Source: Batkoa obscura (taxonomy: Eukaryota; Entomophthoromycota; Entomophthoromycetes; Entomophthorales; Batkoaceae). From it: a DNA stretch of 64,000 bases. Below, piece by piece: positions 33,656 through 44,955 of this stretch (within the stretch, counting starts at the first letter, position 1; each line of letters starts with the position of its first letter). The stretch spans positions 496,001 to 560,000 of the forward strand of contig JASVEC010000020.1 in NCBI GenBank assembly GCA_030770535.1, written 5' to 3'. The notes under the pieces were generated by a model. It had not been told where the DNA came from, did no database searches, and worked only from the letters and a program-made list of their open reading frames with translations. The translations under genes were made by a program, and so were the position numbers.

Positions 33656-34616
33656 TTAAATGTCAAAAAAATCGATATGAGCTCCACTTTCAAATTCATT
33701 TAAATGGACTAATTGAACTAATTTATCAGCAGAATCACTCATTTTAACTAGTTTATCCTAAATCAAATATTAATAATGGAATTAATACATAACAAATACC
33801 ATTACCTCTTTTTGTAAATTTTGGAAGACTGTTTTTAACTCTTGATCTTTAAGCTCACTACGTAAAATAACTTGCATTCTGCCTTCCATAGGGCCAGGAG
33901 CATAATTTAAAGTTTTAATATTGGTCTAAATAAAAGGTTAATAAATAAATCACTTATAATATCTCAATTCTTACCTTCTTTTCTTCTAATGCAACCACCT
34001 TTAAAAACATATCTCTAGCTGCTTTTATTGTGCAATATAATGAGGAGTTACACATCGGTGTAGTTGCGGCTAAAGAAGAAGTATTGATAATGACTTTTTC
34101 ATCAAAATTGGCATGTTGACTCCATTTTGAGAATAGGTTACTGTAGAAATTTAAAAGTCAAAAAGAACAATGGTAAAAAATAAATTCAAATTACCTTAAA
34201 TAAATGAAGCTGGTCAAGTTAATATTTAAATATTGTTGAATTTCAGCTATTTCCAACTCAAGTGCATTTTTACTAACATCTCCAAGGGTACCATGGTTAT
34301 TAAAGAACAGTAACTTTTTAGTTTTACTTGCCTTAAATGCCTCACTGTCTATTGTCTCCCTCACTTTAACATTGATATTTTCCCAGTTTATACTATTCAC
34401 ATCTGAGAATTCTAAGCTTGCAATTGGGTTAATTTCGATACTTTTAGTTTCATAATTAGTTTTAAGGTGATTTAACTTCTCTTTGTTTCTACCTAATAGA
34501 ATAAAATTTAACTTTAAGGATTCACTGGAGTGATATTTTTTGATAATGGACTCAAAGATTGCTTGCCCAAAGCCTTGAGTTACTCCAGTAATTATAATGA
34601 GGTAGTAAGATTCCAT
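33656..34616 (-). CDS. Sepiapterin-reductase-like short-chain dehydrogenase
   Basis: A short-chain dehydrogenase/reductase of the sepiapterin reductase group. The N-terminal cofactor motif is TGVTQGFGQAI, the NNHG motif is present (LLFFNNHGTLGDVS), and the catalytic Ser-Tyr-Lys are in INTSSLAATTP and SSLYCTIKAARDMF. The later APGPMEGRMQ segment and the C-terminus HIDFFDI also match fungal sepiapterin-reductase-like proteins. I read four exons starting MESYYLIII at 34616. Whether the substrate is sepiapterin is not shown by sequence alone. Confidence 0.82.
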
Positions 34617-35147
34617 TCTCTTTTTTAGTAAAAATGAAAAGTTTATTTTTTTTCTCTATTGGTTATGTGTACATGTCTAAAATAAAATTCCAAAATATAG
34701 CTTGAAAAATAATTTTGCATGTATCATAATGTATAAAATCAAATGTAAATAACTGACTTTTATGAGTTTATCTATGGCTTCAATCTTGGTTTTATATACT
34801 CTAATGGATGCAAAATTATTTTTTAAATACTCCTCTAAAAATTTGCAAAAGCTTCTGAATAAACTTTATATTGGTCATATCTAGAATGTCATTATGAAAT
34901 GGCCACACTAAAAATATATGTCCAAATAAGTCTTGAAATAATTACAGTATTTAATTATGGAAAATAAATTTGCTTAGCAATGATAAGAATTATGAATACT
35001 ATAAATTGAATAATTTGGTATTTGACTCATTGCTTTTAAATTATGGTTAATTAGGGGTACAATACTTTCAGCTGAATAATGGATACCTGCTGTTTTATGT
35101 CAGTAATCATCATGTATAAGCTGAAGGTATAACATTAAACCACTTAT
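34617..35147. other. Intergenic
   Basis: The reductase upstream region, with no gene or repeat recognised. Confidence 0.4.
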
Positions 35148-35248
35148 TATGGGTATGTTTTTTTTGGTTTCATCACTTTTTCATTTTTAAACACTATTTA
35201 AACAGAAAGATTGCTAGTAAAATCCTTTAAAAAAATATATCCCACTAT
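35148..35248 (+). mobile_element. Short inverted-repeat element (MITE-like), diverged
   Basis: Starts ATGGGTATG. The body has GGTTTCATCACTTTTTC, ACTATTTAAACAG and GCTAGTAAAATCC. The right end is decayed (TATATCCCACTAT). Confidence 0.75.
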
Positions 35249-35544
35249 AGTTTATTGTAGTTGAGCACAAGCAGAAGCATCTATAATAGCTAAAAGAAGC
35301 AAAGTTGAATATGAAAAACATTTTTTTATAGCTTTTTGAAACATGTAGTACTGTTACATAAGCTGAAAAAGATGTTTAACTATGATATAACTAATAACTT
35401 TTCGAAACAATAATACACCTTTTTTAATAGCTCATAAATGTTCTTTATATGTTAAAACATTAAACTGAGAAGATAAAACATTAGAATATAAAAAAAATAA
35501 TTAAAATTGTATTTAATTTTTATTTATTAACTTTGTTTATAATA

Positions 35545-36900
35545 CTAATAATGTAAATATATAATGATTGTTATACTTGTATATAACTCCATACCAATTA
35601 AATCAATAAATTTGACCAATTTTATACTCTTGAATTGTAGCATAAAATAATCCATAAAAATACCTAAAATGAGGCATTTGATATACTTAAATGCTATGCT
35701 ATATAAGTTAAAATACTTCCCTATCTTGTGATTAGAAAATACTACATCGGTGTCAAAATAATAATTTGTCATTTCGAGGTTTTGTAATCTAGGACACAGT
35801 GTATATAAGTACTAAAAAAATTGTTTACTAAAGTTAACTTTAACTAATGGGGCTGTTTTTTTTGGTTTCATTATTTTTCCATTTTTTAAGCGCTATTTGA
35901 GTGGAAAATTTGTTAGTAAAATTCTTAAACAAAAAAATACATCCCCTAACGTTATTGTATTATTATTCTTTTTTAAATAAACATCTTCGATAAAAACTGA
36001 TGAGATATAATATATCACTAAGTTTAAATAAGCAATCATTATCATTTTGAATATCAAATATAAATGCTCGGCTGATATATTTTTATAAAACACTAAGTTA
36101 AGTTGCTTCAACTTTAGAAATATTTGATCATTTGTGACTAAGTTAGTTATACCAGTGTTAATTAATCTTAATTCCTTTAAATTTGATTCTCCACTATAAT
36201 GTTGACTTTTCAACGATATAAAGCTCTCCAAGTTTTGGACAATCATTAAGTTGATATGTATTTCTTTAACTTTATTTCTATGCAAACAGTCAAAATGTAA
36301 TTACTTTAGTTGCGAAAACTGCATATTTGATAAAGAAGTAAAAACATCCAACTCGATTTGGATATGATTTAATCTGAAACTTTTCAAGCTATAGAATTTA
36401 CATAATAAAGCTACCAAATATGTAACTAAATCAAAGATATTATTTTGAATTATTAGTGAAGTAATGGTTGATGATAGATATAGTAATAGTGGTGTTTCAA
36501 AGTAGCTTTTTGCACGATCAATCTTTAAATGCTTTAAATCTTCTAACACTTCTTTAATACTACCTCTATGAGTAAAAATATAACTATCAGCTCCCTCCTA
36601 TTCTGTCAACCAAACTGCTATAATATAAGCCTATCAGTCCAACATCTTTAAAATGCTCTTTGTTCTTTAAACAACTAACTAAGCCTATACATAGTTTAGT
36701 GTTATCTATGTATATTAATTGTTGATTAATTAATACATTTAATATAACACCCATCTTTTTTAAAACTAGCGTCGATTCATCTTGTAGTATTGGTAGCCCC
36801 GCTTTGGTTGATTCTTTATTAAAAAAGGAGTAACTTGAGCTTGTTTTTATATGGAAGATGTTATAAATAAATTCTACTATGCTCTTTTGGGATTTAAAAA
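35545..36900 (-). pseudogene. F-box/LRR pseudogene E, split by an element insertion
   Basis: Family segments occur on the minus strand in order. A degenerate F-box end (G-L-P-I-L-Q-D-E) is at about 36800-36850 and E-H-F-K-D-V-G-L-I-G-L-Y at about 36630-36665. Y-L-S-S-T-I-T-S-L-I-I-Q-N is near 36470, L-K-Q-L-N-L-V-F near 36110 and F-S-N-H-K-I-G-K-Y near 35735. Stops and shifts run through it. A copy of the short element sits inside at 35848-35947, just before the S-V-F-I-E-D-V-Y-L-K-K segment, and interrupts the LRR body. Confidence 0.82.
35848..35947 (+). mobile_element. Short inverted-repeat element inserted in F-box pseudogene E
   Basis: GGGGCTG on the left and ACATCCCC on the right, with the full body (TTTCATTATTTTTCC, AAGCGCTATTTGAGTGG, GTTAGTAAAATTCTTAAAC). 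The LRR homology continues on both sides. Confidence 0.85.
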
Positions 36901-36957
36901 CTCAAATTCTTACTCATCATTTAAATTTGAAGTGAAGTGCTATTTATTGACTTGTAC

Positions 36958-37054
36958 ATAGGCGTTTCTCTCAGTTTCATTACTTTCTATTTTTGAGCAC
37001 TATTGAGCGGAAAAAATGTTAGTAAATTTCTTAAAAAAATACATCCTGATATAT
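36958..37054 (+). mobile_element. Short inverted-repeat element, degenerate
   Basis: The left end is lost (ATAGGCGTTTC). The body is present (AGTTTCATTACTTTCTA, GAGCACTATTGAGCGG, GTTAGTAAATTTCTTAAA) and the right end is ACATCCTGATAT. Confidence 0.7.
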
Positions 37055-37114
37055 TATTTCTTAGTTTTGGTATATAAAAGTTATCGTCTATGATAAACTT
37101 TAATTGGATAATTG

Positions 37115-37221
37115 ATATGGGAATGTTTTTTTTGATTTCATTATTTTTTCCATTTTTTAAGCGCTATTTAAGCGGAAAATTTGTTAGTAAAATTCTTAAA
37201 TACAAAAACACATCCCCATAT
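37115..37221 (+). mobile_element. Short GGGGATG inverted-repeat element (MITE-like)
   Basis: Starts ATATGGGAATG and ends ACATCCCCATAT, with an intact body. ATAT flanks both ends. It lies 60 bp from the preceding copy in the same orientation. Confidence 0.87.
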
Positions 37222-38091
37222 AGTAATTACTATTCCACTTTTGGTTGTATTTTAGTGTTTGAATTCCAAACCATATTAAACTCTCGTTAACAGTTTCATA
37301 CTATTATTTTATACACACATAGTGATTAAATTGTTACTTTTTTAAAATATAAATTACTACTTTTTATCATAAAAAGGTTATGATTTTTTGTTTAGTTTAA
37401 TATTAGATATCTATCTTTTATCCACTATTTTTATATATGTCCATATCTGATAATAGAAGATTTAATAAGTAATCTAAAATTATGGAAGTACATTTTAGCT
37501 ATTATAATATTCAAAAAAAATAGCACAATAACACAAGTTTTTTAATTCTGAGAAAAATCTAACGCATTTTCATAAACTCTTTACAATCTCCCTGATAACA
37601 TACCCATATTCCTTAATAAAACACTTGGCCATCAATGGATTATCCTTGGGATAATAATGTAACACTTCACTGAAAAAATATCAACTCACTTTTCACATAC
37701 CGTTAAGCAGCAATTATTGGTACTTTGATATCATATCATACCTTGGTATTCGGTCCATGACAAAAAGATCTTTCATTTATGTATTTATTATATTAAAGTT
37801 TGCCTCCCCCTTTTATAGCTTCTGCTCCTGCTTATTGCCATTGTTGCCATTCGTAGATCACAATGCTATGGATATGACTGGTTGAAAAGTTAAGTAGAAA
37901 TGACAAAGAAGTGATGGACTGTATATTAATTAAAGGTAGAATAGATTATAAACTATCAAGTTTTATTTTTTAGTTATTAGCGTTCTAAAATTCCTGCAGT
38001 TTATTTTTATATTGGCAGCATTGGAGCCACTATGTTTTAAATTACCTTTGATTTATATTCATATTCATATTTATATTTATATTTATAATTT
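37222..38091. other. Intergenic with an unassigned coding-like scrap
   Basis: The minus strand at about 37575-37665 reads E-V-L-H-Y-Y-P-K-D-N-P-L-M-A-K-C and continues 15 more codons. It may be a gene remnant, but I could not assign a family. Nothing else seen. Confidence 0.3.
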
Positions 38092-38196
38092 ACAAGGGTG
38101 CTTTTTTTGATTTTGTCACTTTTCTTATCTTTTAAATGATATTGAGTAGGAAGGTTGTTGGTAAAATCCTTAAACACAAAAATGTATCCCCTTATA
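38092..38196 (+). mobile_element. Short inverted-repeat element, diverged
   Basis: Starts AAGGGTGC and ends GTATCCCCTTAT. The body has GATTTTGTCACTTTTC, ATATTGAGTAGG and GTTGGTAAAATCCTTAAAC. Confidence 0.72.
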
Positions 38197-40102
38197 TTTA
38201 TATCTAATTTATTAATTTATTGAGTTTGAAATTTAAGCTTAACTTGGTATTTTTTGATATTATTAAGTCTTAACGGTTTGCCACAATAGAATTATGGTAG
38301 TTTTAGGTAATCTCTAACAGCTTTATTGTATTTCGTATTAAACCATTTGCAAGAGAATGTTTTTTTATTAAGATTTATTATTGCTTTTAATAAATATTGC
38401 TATATTTGGTAATCCTATATTGAAAACATAAAATATATATAAGATTATATCTAGATATGTTTGGACTTAAAAGTAAAATTAGCAAAATTTTGAAATAAGT
38501 AAAGTAAATTAAATTAGTCAATTAATAAACACTTAACACAATTTGATGACTGACACTATTATAATTCATTACTCGAACAAAAACATACCCATGAATAAGC
38601 TTTGTATAGAAACCCATATTGAGATTTCCTTTCTAAGTTCATTTTTGCACATTTCTATGTAATAAAGGATGTTGGGCAATTAATTAATAAATCTCTTGAA
38701 CAGAAGAAAATACTGTATTAAAATTTAAATTTAAATACCAGTCTAATACAAATAAACTTTATTGATGAAGCGAATTTAATTACTTTTAGTTTACCTTTAG
38801 TACCCAGACTAGCAAATTTATAAAAAAGACTATATACATGCTACGATTATATTATATATTCTTAATCAATTGACAATGTTTTTTTAAGTATATAGGAAAT
38901 ACTAGAAAAAGTTGCTCAATAGTAAATTTAAATATAAAAATGTGATATTGAAAGCAAAAACTTTATTTCAACAATTTCTTTATAAGCAATTTTATAATGT
39001 GTTAGTAGCGTTTAATCAATACTTTCCCAGAAAATATATAATTATTTTGGGGCTCAGTCTAATAAGACTTTAAAAAGTTAATAAATTAAATTTTAAACAA
39101 CCAATTCTCCACATCCAAAACTTTGGTAGACCAAAGACAAGTATTTTAGACCAAACGATCATTTAACTAGAATTTTACACATTAAGTTAGAGTTTTATGT
39201 AGTTACTTTTGAAAATTTTGGTTTAGACTAAAAGATATATCATGTATGCAATTATTAAAAGGATTACAGAAAATGAAAGCTTCGGGTGAGAAATATCTTA
39301 TAATCACTGATTTAATTAAATGTTATTAATATTTTAGTGACAATATGAATGCTTGTAAGCTCAATTGATAGAGTTACAGTTTACTACTATTTGATACTAA
39401 TTACTAAATATATTATTTTATGTTTTTATACTACAAACTAATTTAAAAAATAAATATTGTATACTAAAGTCAGATGAAGAATAACAGGGTAATAATGAGC
39501 TATTAACCTTGTCACTAGTATAGTATAATTATTTTTTGGAAAATGATTTTATTTACCATAAATAGAAATATTAGACACATATCATTTTCATGACTATGAA
39601 ACACTAAATTATGAAAAGATTATAAATTTGAGTTTTAGAAATAATAATAATAAACGAAAAGAGAACTTTAAAGATAAATAAATAAAATAGATAATGAATG
39701 CTAAACAAATGTTAAATAATGATGCTGCAAACAATAGTAAGGAAATAAAATATAATCAAAAAGTTAACTTTGAATAGTCAAAATCAAACTTAATTTATTA
39801 ACGGTTATCAAAATTAAAATTTATACTGTTGATTTCTTCAAATCTGATGAAAAATACACTGCTATATATGTCAATTTAACTCACTTTAAAAAAGGGGTAA
39901 AAAAGTTGCTTTGGACTTATTACGATTAATTCTATTTTTTCAATCTTCCCACCCCCTCATCTCTTTTCACTCTATAACACTCTCATTCTCTCCCCACAAT
40001 ACTACTATTTAAATATTAAAACATTAAAATTCAAGTCAACCTTTTTATCTTAATATTTTTTGATTTTATATATATATTTAAAAGTAGAAAACTATTTAAC
40101 AA
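38197..40102. other. Long intergenic stretch, about 1.9 kb
   Basis: No gene, RNA or repeat copy recognised. A C/T-rich tract at about 39940-40010 (CCACCCCCTCATCTC and following) precedes the next gene and probably belongs to its promoter or leader. Confidence 0.4.
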
Positions 40103-40732
40103 ATGTCGGATTTAGGCTTATTAAATGTATATCAAGATGAAATGATGGTTCAAATGGAAGAAATTGTCCAAACTGAGATCAAAAGAGCAGAAAAGAAGTA
40201 TATAGAAGAAAAAGAAAAGCAAATAAGTTTTAATAAGATGAAAAAGAAAGAAGCTAATAATAACAATAAATCTAAACTACAAGGTATAAAGTTAAAAAAG
40301 AGTATTGAAAAGTTTAAAAACAGGTTCTTATTTTCATCTAATAACCTTCAAAATAACCCAACTTCCACCAAGGATATTGTAGATAGTGAGGCCGATAATT
40401 TGAGTGAAAAGATATTAAAGAATATTGAAAACGCACAATTTGTTTCAAGATCCCCAACTTTGAACAGTGCCAAAAATTATGACAGTAATAGCTCAACTAC
40501 TGATTTAGAAGTTTCAGTACCCTCTGGTTACATACCTAATTTAGAAGATATTTTAAACTTAGATTTCCATTGTCGTCGTATTGGGATTGAGAACTATTAC
40601 CTAAATGAACAAAATTCGGTTTTAAACCAAGAGTTAGGTTTGGCCCAAGAATCGTTAGCTTCTTTACGTAAAATATTAATCTCTAAATTGATGCATTTAG
40701 ATCATTTAACTTCTTTATTGAATTCTAACTAA
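40103..40732 (+). CDS. Unknown coiled-coil protein
   Basis: A 209-residue intron-free protein that I do not recognise. The first 25 residues (MSDLGLLNVYQDEMMVQMEE) lead into a strongly charged Glu/Lys-rich helix (about 15-55), then a basic patch (KLQGIKLKKSIEKFKNRF) and a Ser/Asn-rich linker (about 85-140). A more conserved-looking C-terminal part (about 145-209) carries YIPNLEDILNLDFHCRRIG and a second coiled coil (NSVLNQELGLAQESLASLRK). The start is supported by a pyrimidine-rich leader and no earlier in-frame ATG nearby. No signal peptide or membrane span is evident. Confidence 0.6.
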   Translation: MSDLGLLNVYQDEMMVQMEEIVQTEIKRAEKKYIEEKEKQISFNKMKKKEANNNNKSKLQGIKLKKSIEKFKNRFLFSSNNLQNNPTSTKDIVDSEADNLSEKILKNIENAQFVSRSPTLNSAKNYDSNSSTTDLEVSVPSGYIPNLEDILNLDFHCRRIGIENYYLNEQNSVLNQELGLAQESLASLRKILISKLMHLDHLTSLLNSN

Positions 40733-41086
40733 GTTCCTTGCTGTTTTACTTCCTTCGCTTTACTCCCTTTAGCTTCTCTCTATCCTATCATCCCCTCTCT
40801 AAAGATTAATCTGAACAGTTAACAAATTTATACGAACGTGATTTCTACTTTATAATATTACTATTGAAAATGACTTAAATAATAATAATAAAGTCTTATT
40901 TATTTTTATTTATTGTTTATATTTTCACCTTTCAAGGTTATACGTAAAAGCATTCGTTTCATTAATTTTAATTATTTACAAAAATATTAACACATGATAG
41001 CCTTAAATGTGTAGTTAGGCTATAGTAATATAATCAATCTATTCGTGGTTTTTATTTTTAGAAAAGAATTTGATTCTACATCAAAG
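40733..41086. other. Intergenic between convergent genes
   Basis: The 3' regions of the coiled-coil gene and IMP2. No feature seen. Confidence 0.4.
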
Positions 41087-41768
41087 CTATAGTTCTTTAT
41101 AACTAGGTATAGGCCCAAATCTATCAAACGGATATACTATAAACGAAACTTTTGAAGTAATTAAACCAAGTGGCACCTTAAATAGCATGTAAATACAAAT
41201 CATATTAAAAATAATGAATTTACTGGTCCAAAGGAATTAGAATCATTGGAATGAAATGACTCATCTCCTTCAACCCAACAGTGTCCTTTTGGTATGTATA
41301 CTATTTCTGGCGGTTGAATAACATTACTTTCTGCTTTAAATGCTTTTAAACTCCTCTTATCTATCTTTAACGGCGACACCAATTCACCTTCCAAAGCTTT
41401 TATCCTTTTTATTAATAATTTATTTGGGTCTGTTGGAGATCTAAATATCATCACATTATGTTTATATTGAGTATATAATTGTAATAATTTAAGTACTTCA
41501 AAGTTATTATATCACCCACTTTGTATTTTCTTTCAAAATTTGAAAGCTTATTTAATATTACTATATCATTTTTAAGTTCATTACTATCTGGGTTTAAAGT
41601 TGGCTAAAACGAGATGATATTTAGCTAAGCCTTAGTATTAGTTAATCTTCTTACCTGCATAGAGCGCCCTTTGACTGTAGAAATAGTAAATACGTTTTCA
41701 TTAAATACCCAAATAACTGGAGACCATAAAAATAGTCTTGTAAAGTACGTTTTTAACTTTTGTTTCAT
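41087..41768 (-). CDS. IMP2: Mitochondrial inner membrane protease subunit Imp2
   Basis: An S26-family signal peptidase of the mitochondrial inner membrane that removes sorting signals on the intermembrane-space side. Four exons are read from MKQKLKTYFTRLFLW. The catalytic Ser is in VKGRSMQ, split by an intron from PTLNPDS. The catalytic Lys is in LLIKRIKALEGE. The box-E segment reads CWVEGDESFHSNDSNSFGP, and the C-terminus VPLGLITSKVSFIVYP joins across a third intron. V-G-D-I-I-T-L-K joins to S-P-T-D-P across an intron at about 41435-41490. The N-terminal membrane span is short but present. The pattern favours Imp2 over Imp1. The length of about 165-170 residues is normal. Confidence 0.88.
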
Positions 41769-42055
41769 TACAAATGATTTTATAAATTGAGAATAAATTC
41801 ATAGAATTTAAATTCCACTTCATTGAATTTCATAAAATAAAAATCTACCAATTATAGTGATTCATTCATAATTTTGTTTGCCAATTAAAATTTCCAGTTG
41901 TTTTATTTAAAAATCTAGAAAATGATAGCATAACTAAAAAATATGGTTTAAAAAGTTAGTAATAAACTTGATTAATGATGTCAGAAAAAATATAAAGCAA
42001 TTAAGTTAAAAAAAAATTCTCTTTTAAATTATTAAAACTTTTGTCAGACAATAAA

Positions 42056-42865
42056 ATGTTATCTAATTTTCCAATAGACTGGAATCCAACTATAATATAT
42101 ATATCAGCTTTAAGCATCTGTTTTAACCCAATATTTTGGAATATAGTAGCACGTAATGAATACAAAAATAAGACTTTAACTAAAATAGTTGGAAACTCAA
42201 CTACTGCATGTTATTTTTTAGCATTCACTATCTTCAGTTTGGGATTAATTCGGGACTACCTGTAAATTTAATTACAATATATTTTACCAACATAACTTTA
42301 ATTTTAATTTTAGCTATAAATTAGCCTTAGAATCTCAACCTATTAATCCAATTTTAGACAATCTCTACATTAAAGCTATCGGGGCGCTACTTATTAGTGT
42401 AGGAAATATTTTTGTCATCACTTCTACTTATAAACTTGGTATTACTGGTACCTTTTTAGGTAATGATTTTTTTAATTAATTAAGCTTTATTTATAATATA
42501 ATAAAGGGGATTACTTTGGTATCTTAATGGATGCACCTGTTACTAGTTTTCCATTTAATGTTAGTAATAACCCTATGTATCATGGCTCTTCTTTAATATT
42601 CTTGGGTACAGGATTGTGGTAATATATCAGATTTTATTAACATATTTACACTCAATTAAATCATTATTTAAGGTATGCTCGTAGTGTTGGAATAGTTTTA
42701 ACTGGGTTGGTAGTATTTATCTATTCTATTGCTACTTCATTTGAAAAGTAAGTTTATTTACATAATATTATAACAGAACATTTATTTATTTTAAGCCCAT
42801 TTACCACAATGATTTATCAAAAACGTGATGAGGAAAGAAAGAAGGATGCTAAAAAAGAAAAATAA
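42056..42865 (+). CDS. OPI3: Phospholipid methyltransferase Opi3
   Basis: An ER-membrane methyltransferase that completes phosphatidylcholine synthesis from monomethyl-phosphatidylethanolamine. Five exons starting at the ATG of [10 protein letters not shown] (42056). Four hydrophobic spans are visible. The signature [18 protein letters not shown], then [13 protein letters not shown], is diagnostic of Opi3/PEMT and is followed by EKPFTTMIY. The protein ends KKDAKKEK, so the last four residues (KKEK) match the KKxx ER-retrieval form, consistent with ER residence. One intron splits the Trp codon in G-L-W-Y-A-R. Identification is secure. Confidence 0.93.
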
Positions 42866-42991
42866 AGTTCGACTTTTTTTATTTACAGAATAAAATATAG
42901 TATATCGTTTTATTAATTATGTGTTATTTAATAATGTATCATTGTAAATAATTTTTTGTATGTAAGCTTTAGCGCATCGATTCGAGCGTTA

Positions 42992-44365
42992 TCATGGAAA
43001 TAAAAATAGAGGATGATTAGAATATTTGACTAACTTGTATCTATCGTGCTTTGGAATTATAATTAACTTTATACTTTTAAAAGATTTCAATATATTATCA
43101 AGGAAGATATCTAAATTGGAGCTCCAAAAATACCTAAATATTACATTAGTTAAATTGGAGCTCCTTACTATCTTATGATTTGAAAATGGTATATCAATAT
43201 CAAACCGGCATCCGGATATGTCAAGGGTATACAAATTGGGACATGACATATATATAAAATTTAAAAAATCGACCCCTAAGGTAGTACTATTAACTTTTAA
43301 TGTTATTATATTGTTGCTTTTTTTTGGATAAATTTCCCTAATTAAAAATAATGGATTGTGATGTGTTAACATATCAAAATAGGTGATTGTTGGGATGCTA
43401 AATATTGAATATAAATGTTTGGATAAGACATTTTTGCAATATTTTAGTGTTAATTGATTTAGATTTGGAAATATACCTTTGCTTATATCTTGGTCAATTA
43501 AATTACAACCATACAGCGTTAGCTTCTTTAAATTTGATATACCGTTAAATATCAATTTAGAATACTTTAAAATATAAAGCTCTTCAAGCTTTGGATAATT
43601 GTTTAAATCCATACGTATTTCTTTTAAACCTTGCACACCTACATATTCAATATGAAGTTGTTTTAGTTCCGCGAAATGTTTACTTAATAGCAAGTTAAAG
43701 TTGTTTAATGCAATATTACTATTAGTTAACTTGAGTTTCTTTAAATTATTTAATTTATCCAATAAGTCCCAGAAACATACGAAGTCTATATAATGAATAT
43801 ACTGCAGTGTTATTGAAGTAATGGTTGATGGTAAATAAGGTACTATGGACACTACAAAATAACCATCTGGAGAAATGACTTCTAAGTACTTTAAATTTTG
43901 AAATATTTCTTTGGTACAATTACCACTATCAGAAAAGTAATCACCAATCTCCATGTTATTGGTCTGCTTAGTGTAATAAAGGCCGACCAATGGGATGTCC
44001 CTAAAGTGTTCTTCATGCCTCAAATAGCCATCTAAAGACAAATAAAGCTCCATGCAATTTGGATAGATCAACTTGTAAATTGATGCTTCTGAAAAAATTC
44101 TGAGATTTAATTGTTTAATATGTTGACCATATTTTTTGAAGCTCTTATTTATCGCTTTTTCATACCCATAAATAAAACTATGAACCATACACTCCCATAG
44201 TATTGGATTTATTATATTTTTCCACTTTTTACAGCAGGTAAGTAGATTGACTTTATCTTTAACTGAGAGATGGTATAAAATTTCTCTAGTTGCTTTTTCT
44301 CCGAGGTTCTCAAGTTTGAAACTACTGCCCATATCCAAATCAAACAAAGTGGTAAGCCCAGTCAA
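42992..44365 (-). CDS. F-box/LRR protein, family member F
   Basis: A 457-residue intron-free member. The F-box is at about residues 15-62 (LENLGEKATREILYHLSVKD, NLLTCCKKWKNI, P-I-L-W-E-C). LRRs follow the family pattern, including LPSTITSITLQYI, FPNLNQLTLKYC, LYSIFSIPTITYFD and YPKKSNNIITLKV. The tail (FKSIKLIII...KYSNHPLFLF) is the shared C-terminus. The first Met gives a 10-residue extension over relatives (MTGLTTLFDLDMGSSF). The Met at residue 12 aligns better with MMGNSF of member C and is likely the real start. Confidence 0.84.
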   Translation of the reverse strand: MTGLTTLFDLDMGSSFKLENLGEKATREILYHLSVKDKVNLLTCCKKWKNIINPILWECMVHSFIYGYEKAINKSFKKYGQHIKQLNLRIFSEASIYKLIYPNCMELYLSLDGYLRHEEHFRDIPLVGLYYTKQTNNMEIGDYFSDSGNCTKEIFQNLKYLEVISPDGYFVVSIVPYLPSTITSITLQYIHYIDFVCFWDLLDKLNNLKKLKLTNSNIALNNFNLLLSKHFAELKQLHIEYVGVQGLKEIRMDLNNYPKLEELYILKYSKLIFNGISNLKKLTLYGCNLIDQDISKGIFPNLNQLTLKYCKNVLSKHLYSIFSIPTITYFDMLTHHNPLFLIREIYPKKSNNIITLKVNSTTLGVDFLNFIYMSCPNLYTLDISGCRFDIDIPFSNHKIVRSSNLTNVIFRYFWSSNLDIFLDNILKSFKSIKLIIIPKHDRYKLVKYSNHPLFLFP

Positions 44366-44849
44366 TTGTTTAGTATACTTATGCTTGATTTACTTCAATA
44401 CTTTCTTAAATCAAAATATAAGTTTGAGAACTAAATGCTAGTAAATTTGTGTTAACAAATTAGAAAAGCGAGTTCCATTTTGAGTTTTGTATTTTCAGTG
44501 TAGGATTTCTGCTTGAATAATTTAGTTATTAGCTAAGCTAAATTTTAAACATTAATATGAGTGTGCTTTTTTGCCAGAACTTTAGCGATTAATTTTTAAA
44601 TTTCATATTTAAAAAGTGAGCAACTAGTTGAAAAGAATAGTCATGTGTTAATTTGTTACGAATGCTTAATATGTACATTATATAATTCAAGGATTTTATC
44701 TCGAATTTAAATAGGCTTTTGAATTTATCCATACGCTACTTGACTAATTTGAATGTTTTTAGAAATTAAGCAAATCAGAATTTGCTCTCAGTACATTAAT
44801 GATAACATTTATCATCAACAATAGCTTTATTTTCAAAACTCTTGTTACA
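44366..44849. other. Intergenic
   Basis: The upstream region of F-box member F. No other feature seen. Confidence 0.4.
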
Positions 44850-44955
44850 ATATGGGGATGTATTTTTATGTTTAAGAATTTACTAACAATTTTTCCACTC
44901 AAATAGCACTTAAAAGATAGAAAAAGCGATAGAACCAAAAAAAAACACTCTTATA
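44850..44955 (-). mobile_element. Short GGGGATG inverted-repeat element (MITE-like)
   Basis: Starts ATATGGGGATG; the right end is decayed (ACACTCTTATAT). It is in reverse orientation, with TTTAAGAATTTACTAAC, CCACTCAAATAGCAC and GAACCAAAAAAA. Confidence 0.83.

Noticed and set aside
42041-42055. TTG start for OPI3 five codons upstream
   Set aside because: Fungal nuclear genes normally start at ATG; the ATG at 42056 fits the family.
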